DNA of 64,000 nucleotides, taken from contig NZ_LT984803.1 in NCBI RefSeq assembly GCF_900250115.1, positions 2,941,583 to 3,005,582 on the forward strand, written 5' to 3'. This document shows, piece after piece, positions 63,013 to 64,000 of this stretch (position 1 is the stretch's first letter; the number at the start of each line of letters is the position of its first letter). The notes below the pieces were generated by a model. It was not told where the DNA came from. It made no database searches and saw only the letters and a list, made by a program, of their open reading frames with translations. Both the position numbers and the translations under genes were made by a program. This DNA comes from Cupriavidus taiwanensis (GTDB taxonomy: Bacteria > Pseudomonadota > Gammaproteobacteria > Burkholderiales > Burkholderiaceae).

Positions 63013-63022
63013 ATCCGCAGCC
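62995..63022 (-). repeat. Right inverted repeat of the IS30-family element
   Basis: The 28 bases are the exact reverse complement of 61788-61815. The transposase stop codon (63010-63012) is inside the repeat, so the terminal repeat encodes the last six residues (VASTG and part of its neighbour). Confidence 0.9.
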
Positions 63023-63041
63023 GATAGCAGCCACCTTAAGC

Positions 63042-63068
63042 AAAAAAATGGGAGCCATCAGCTCCCAT
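63042..63068 (-). terminator. Rho-independent terminator after nrdB
   Basis: On the minus strand, ATGGGAGC (63068-63061) pairs with GCTCCCAT (63055-63048) around a 5-nt loop, followed by a run of T (63047-63042). It is 28 nt downstream of the nrdB stop, between nrdB and the IS element, so the insertion did not remove it. Confidence 0.85.
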
Positions 63069-63095
63069 TTCTCATTATCCAAGGAAGATAACCAC

Positions 63096-64000
63096 TCAAT
63101 CCCAGCTCAACGCCCCACCCGTCTGATACTCAATAACCCGCGTCTCAAAGAAGTTCCTCTCCTTCTTCAAGTCAATCATCTCAGACATCCACGGGAACGG
63201 ATTCTCCTCGTTCGGGAATAGCTGATCAAGACCAATCTGCTGGCAACGACGATTGCAAATAAACCGCAGGTAAGACTTGAACATCGGCGCATTCAGCCCC
63301 AACACCCCACGCGGCATGGTGTCCTCAGCGTAGCGATACTCAAGATCAACCGCCTTCTTGAACAGCTCCGTAATCTCAGCCTTAAACTCCGCCGTCCAAA
63401 GATGCGGATTCTCCAGCTTGATCTGATTAATCAGGTCAATCCCAAAATTGCAGTGCAGCGACTCATCCCGCAGGATGTACTGATACTGCTCCGCCGCCCC
63501 AGTCATCTTGTTCTGCCGCCCCATCGCCAGGATCTGCGTGAAGCCCACATAGAAGAACAGCCCTTCCATGATGCAGGCGAACACGATCAGCGACTTCAGC
63601 AGCTTCTGGTCGTTTTCCGGCGTGCCGGTCTTGAACGACGGGTCGGTCAGCGTGTCGATGAACGGGATCAGGAACTCGTCCTTGTCGCGGATCGACTGCA
63701 CTTCGTGGTACGCGTTGAAGATCTCGGCTTCGTTCAGGCCCAGCGATTCAACGATGTACTGGTAGGCGTGCGTGTGGATGGCCTCTTCAAAGGCCTGGCG
63801 CAGCAGGTACTGGCGGCATTCCGGCGCGGTGATCTGGCGGTAGGTGCCCAGCACGATGTTGTTGGCGGCCAGCGAGTCGGCGGTGACGAAGAAGCCGAGG
63901 TTGCGCTTGATGATGCGGCGCTCGTCTTCGGTCAGGCCGTTCGGGTCTTTCCACGTCGCGATGTCTCGCGACATGTTGATTTCCTGCGGCATCCAGTGGT
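63096..64000 (-). CDS. nrdB: Ribonucleotide reductase class Ia, beta subunit (5' end outside window)
   Basis: 301 visible residues; the frame runs off the right edge, so about 70-100 N-terminal residues are missing. The di-iron/tyrosyl radical protein is recognised from [33 protein letters not shown] (iron-ligand region), [20 protein letters not shown] (Glu and His ligands) and the C-terminal [11 protein letters not shown] tail that binds NrdA. It makes the radical needed to convert ribonucleotides to deoxyribonucleotides. Codon use changes abruptly near 63560: the 3' part prefers T/G third positions, while the 5' part prefers C/G as in the neighbouring genes. Confidence 0.96.
   Translation of the reverse strand, partial: HWMPQEINMSRDIATWKDPNGLTEDERRIIKRNLGFFVTADSLAANNIVLGTYRQITAPECRQYLLRQAFEEAIHTHAYQYIVESLGLNEAEIFNAYHEVQSIRDKDEFLIPFIDTLTDPSFKTGTPENDQKLLKSLIVFACIMEGLFFYVGFTQILAMGRQNKMTGAAEQYQYILRDESLHCNFGIDLINQIKLENPHLWTAEFKAEITELFKKAVDLEYRYAEDTMPRGVLGLNAPMFKSYLRFICNRRCQQIGLDQLFPNEENPFPWMSEMIDLKKERNFFETRVIEYQTGGALSWD

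Larger units (their letters stand above)
61788..63022 (+). mobile_element. IS30-family insertion sequence, complete
   Basis: About 1.24 kb bounded by 28-bp perfect inverted repeats (61788-61815 and 62995-63022), each beginning GGCTGCGGATTCAACCGG when read inward, and containing one intact transposase gene. The right repeat overlaps the last codons of the transposase. The flanking bases (CAT on the left, GAT on the right) show no clear 2-3 bp target duplication. IS30-family elements of Cupriavidus (for example IS1088) are the likely relatives; the exact name was not checked. Confidence 0.9.

Noticed and set aside
61785..63025. Target-site duplication of the IS30 element
   Set aside because: The flanking triplets CAT and GAT are not identical, so no duplication can be claimed.
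1..64000. tRNA, rRNA, or a T6SS structural cluster (vgrG, hcp, tss genes)
   Set aside because: None was recognised on reading. The effector cassettes appear to be orphans, depending on a secretion apparatus encoded elsewhere.

Overview
The window looks like a chromosomal segment of a GC-rich betaproteobacterium of the order Burkholderiales, most like Cupriavidus or Ralstonia. This rests on the gene set and order (aroQ, accB, accC, prmA, a DUF3426 zinc-ribbon protein, tpx), three Bug-type (tripartite tricarboxylate) periplasmic receptors, an AAKKA-repeat histone H1-like protein, and strong G/C preference at third codon positions. The genus is an inference from family knowledge, not from a search.

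Layout. 1-8.7 kb is a housekeeping block: a TlpA-type thioredoxin, 3-dehydroquinase, both biotin-dependent subunits of acetyl-CoA carboxylase, L11 methyltransferase, thiol peroxidase, a PfkB kinase and a glycine-zipper lipoprotein. 8.9-11.0 kb holds the H1-like gene and a 1.1 kb CGCG-rich stretch with no credible gene. 11-20.5 kb contains a TonB siderophore receptor with a candidate Fur box, a LysR/tautomerase pair, a GntP permease, an aldo/keto reductase, small lipoproteins, a SYLF protein, a frameshifted rdgC and a thioesterase. 20.8-34.8 kb is catabolic: a Bug receptor, a LysR/Bug/class II aldolase/TauD unit, a FadR-type regulator with an MFS carrier and ureidoglycolate lyase linked by two matching operators, a two-gene module with a 40-nt palindrome, and a LysR/Bug/CoA-transferase/enoyl-CoA hydratase unit.

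34.8-44.5 kb is a lower-GC island of type VI secretion effector cassettes. It has a PAAR/DUF4123/Tox-REase-5 operon followed by three tandem Imm52 immunity genes, a fourth Imm52 gene attached to the decayed end of a second Tox-REase-5 toxin, and a PAAR-M35 metallopeptidase effector (frameshifted) with an OmpA-like partner. An ABC exporter with a short N-terminus and a DUF6496-like basic protein lie between them. 44.6-47.5 kb has a LysR/D-serine ammonia-lyase pair and a SymE-like toxin with a structured leader.

48.3-61.5 kb is a minus-strand catabolic and uptake regulon in two blocks around one LysR gene. The first block is a GH88-like hydrolase, MaoC hydratase, CoA-transferase, iron alcohol dehydrogenase, acyl-CoA dehydrogenase and acyl-CoA synthetase. 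The second is a complete LivGFHMK-type ABC importer. Both promoter regions carry the same AT-rich CCAATATAT motif, so the two blocks are probably co-regulated. A complete IS30-family element (61.8-63.0 kb) separates this from the 3' part of nrdB, which runs off the right edge.

Five reading-frame breaks (rdgC, the PAAR-M35 effector, the acyl-CoA synthetase, a small ORF after livK, and the Tox-REase-5 remnant) can each be repaired by adding one base. In four of them the extra base would extend a C or G run. Sequencing or assembly error should be excluded before any of them is treated as a true pseudogene.
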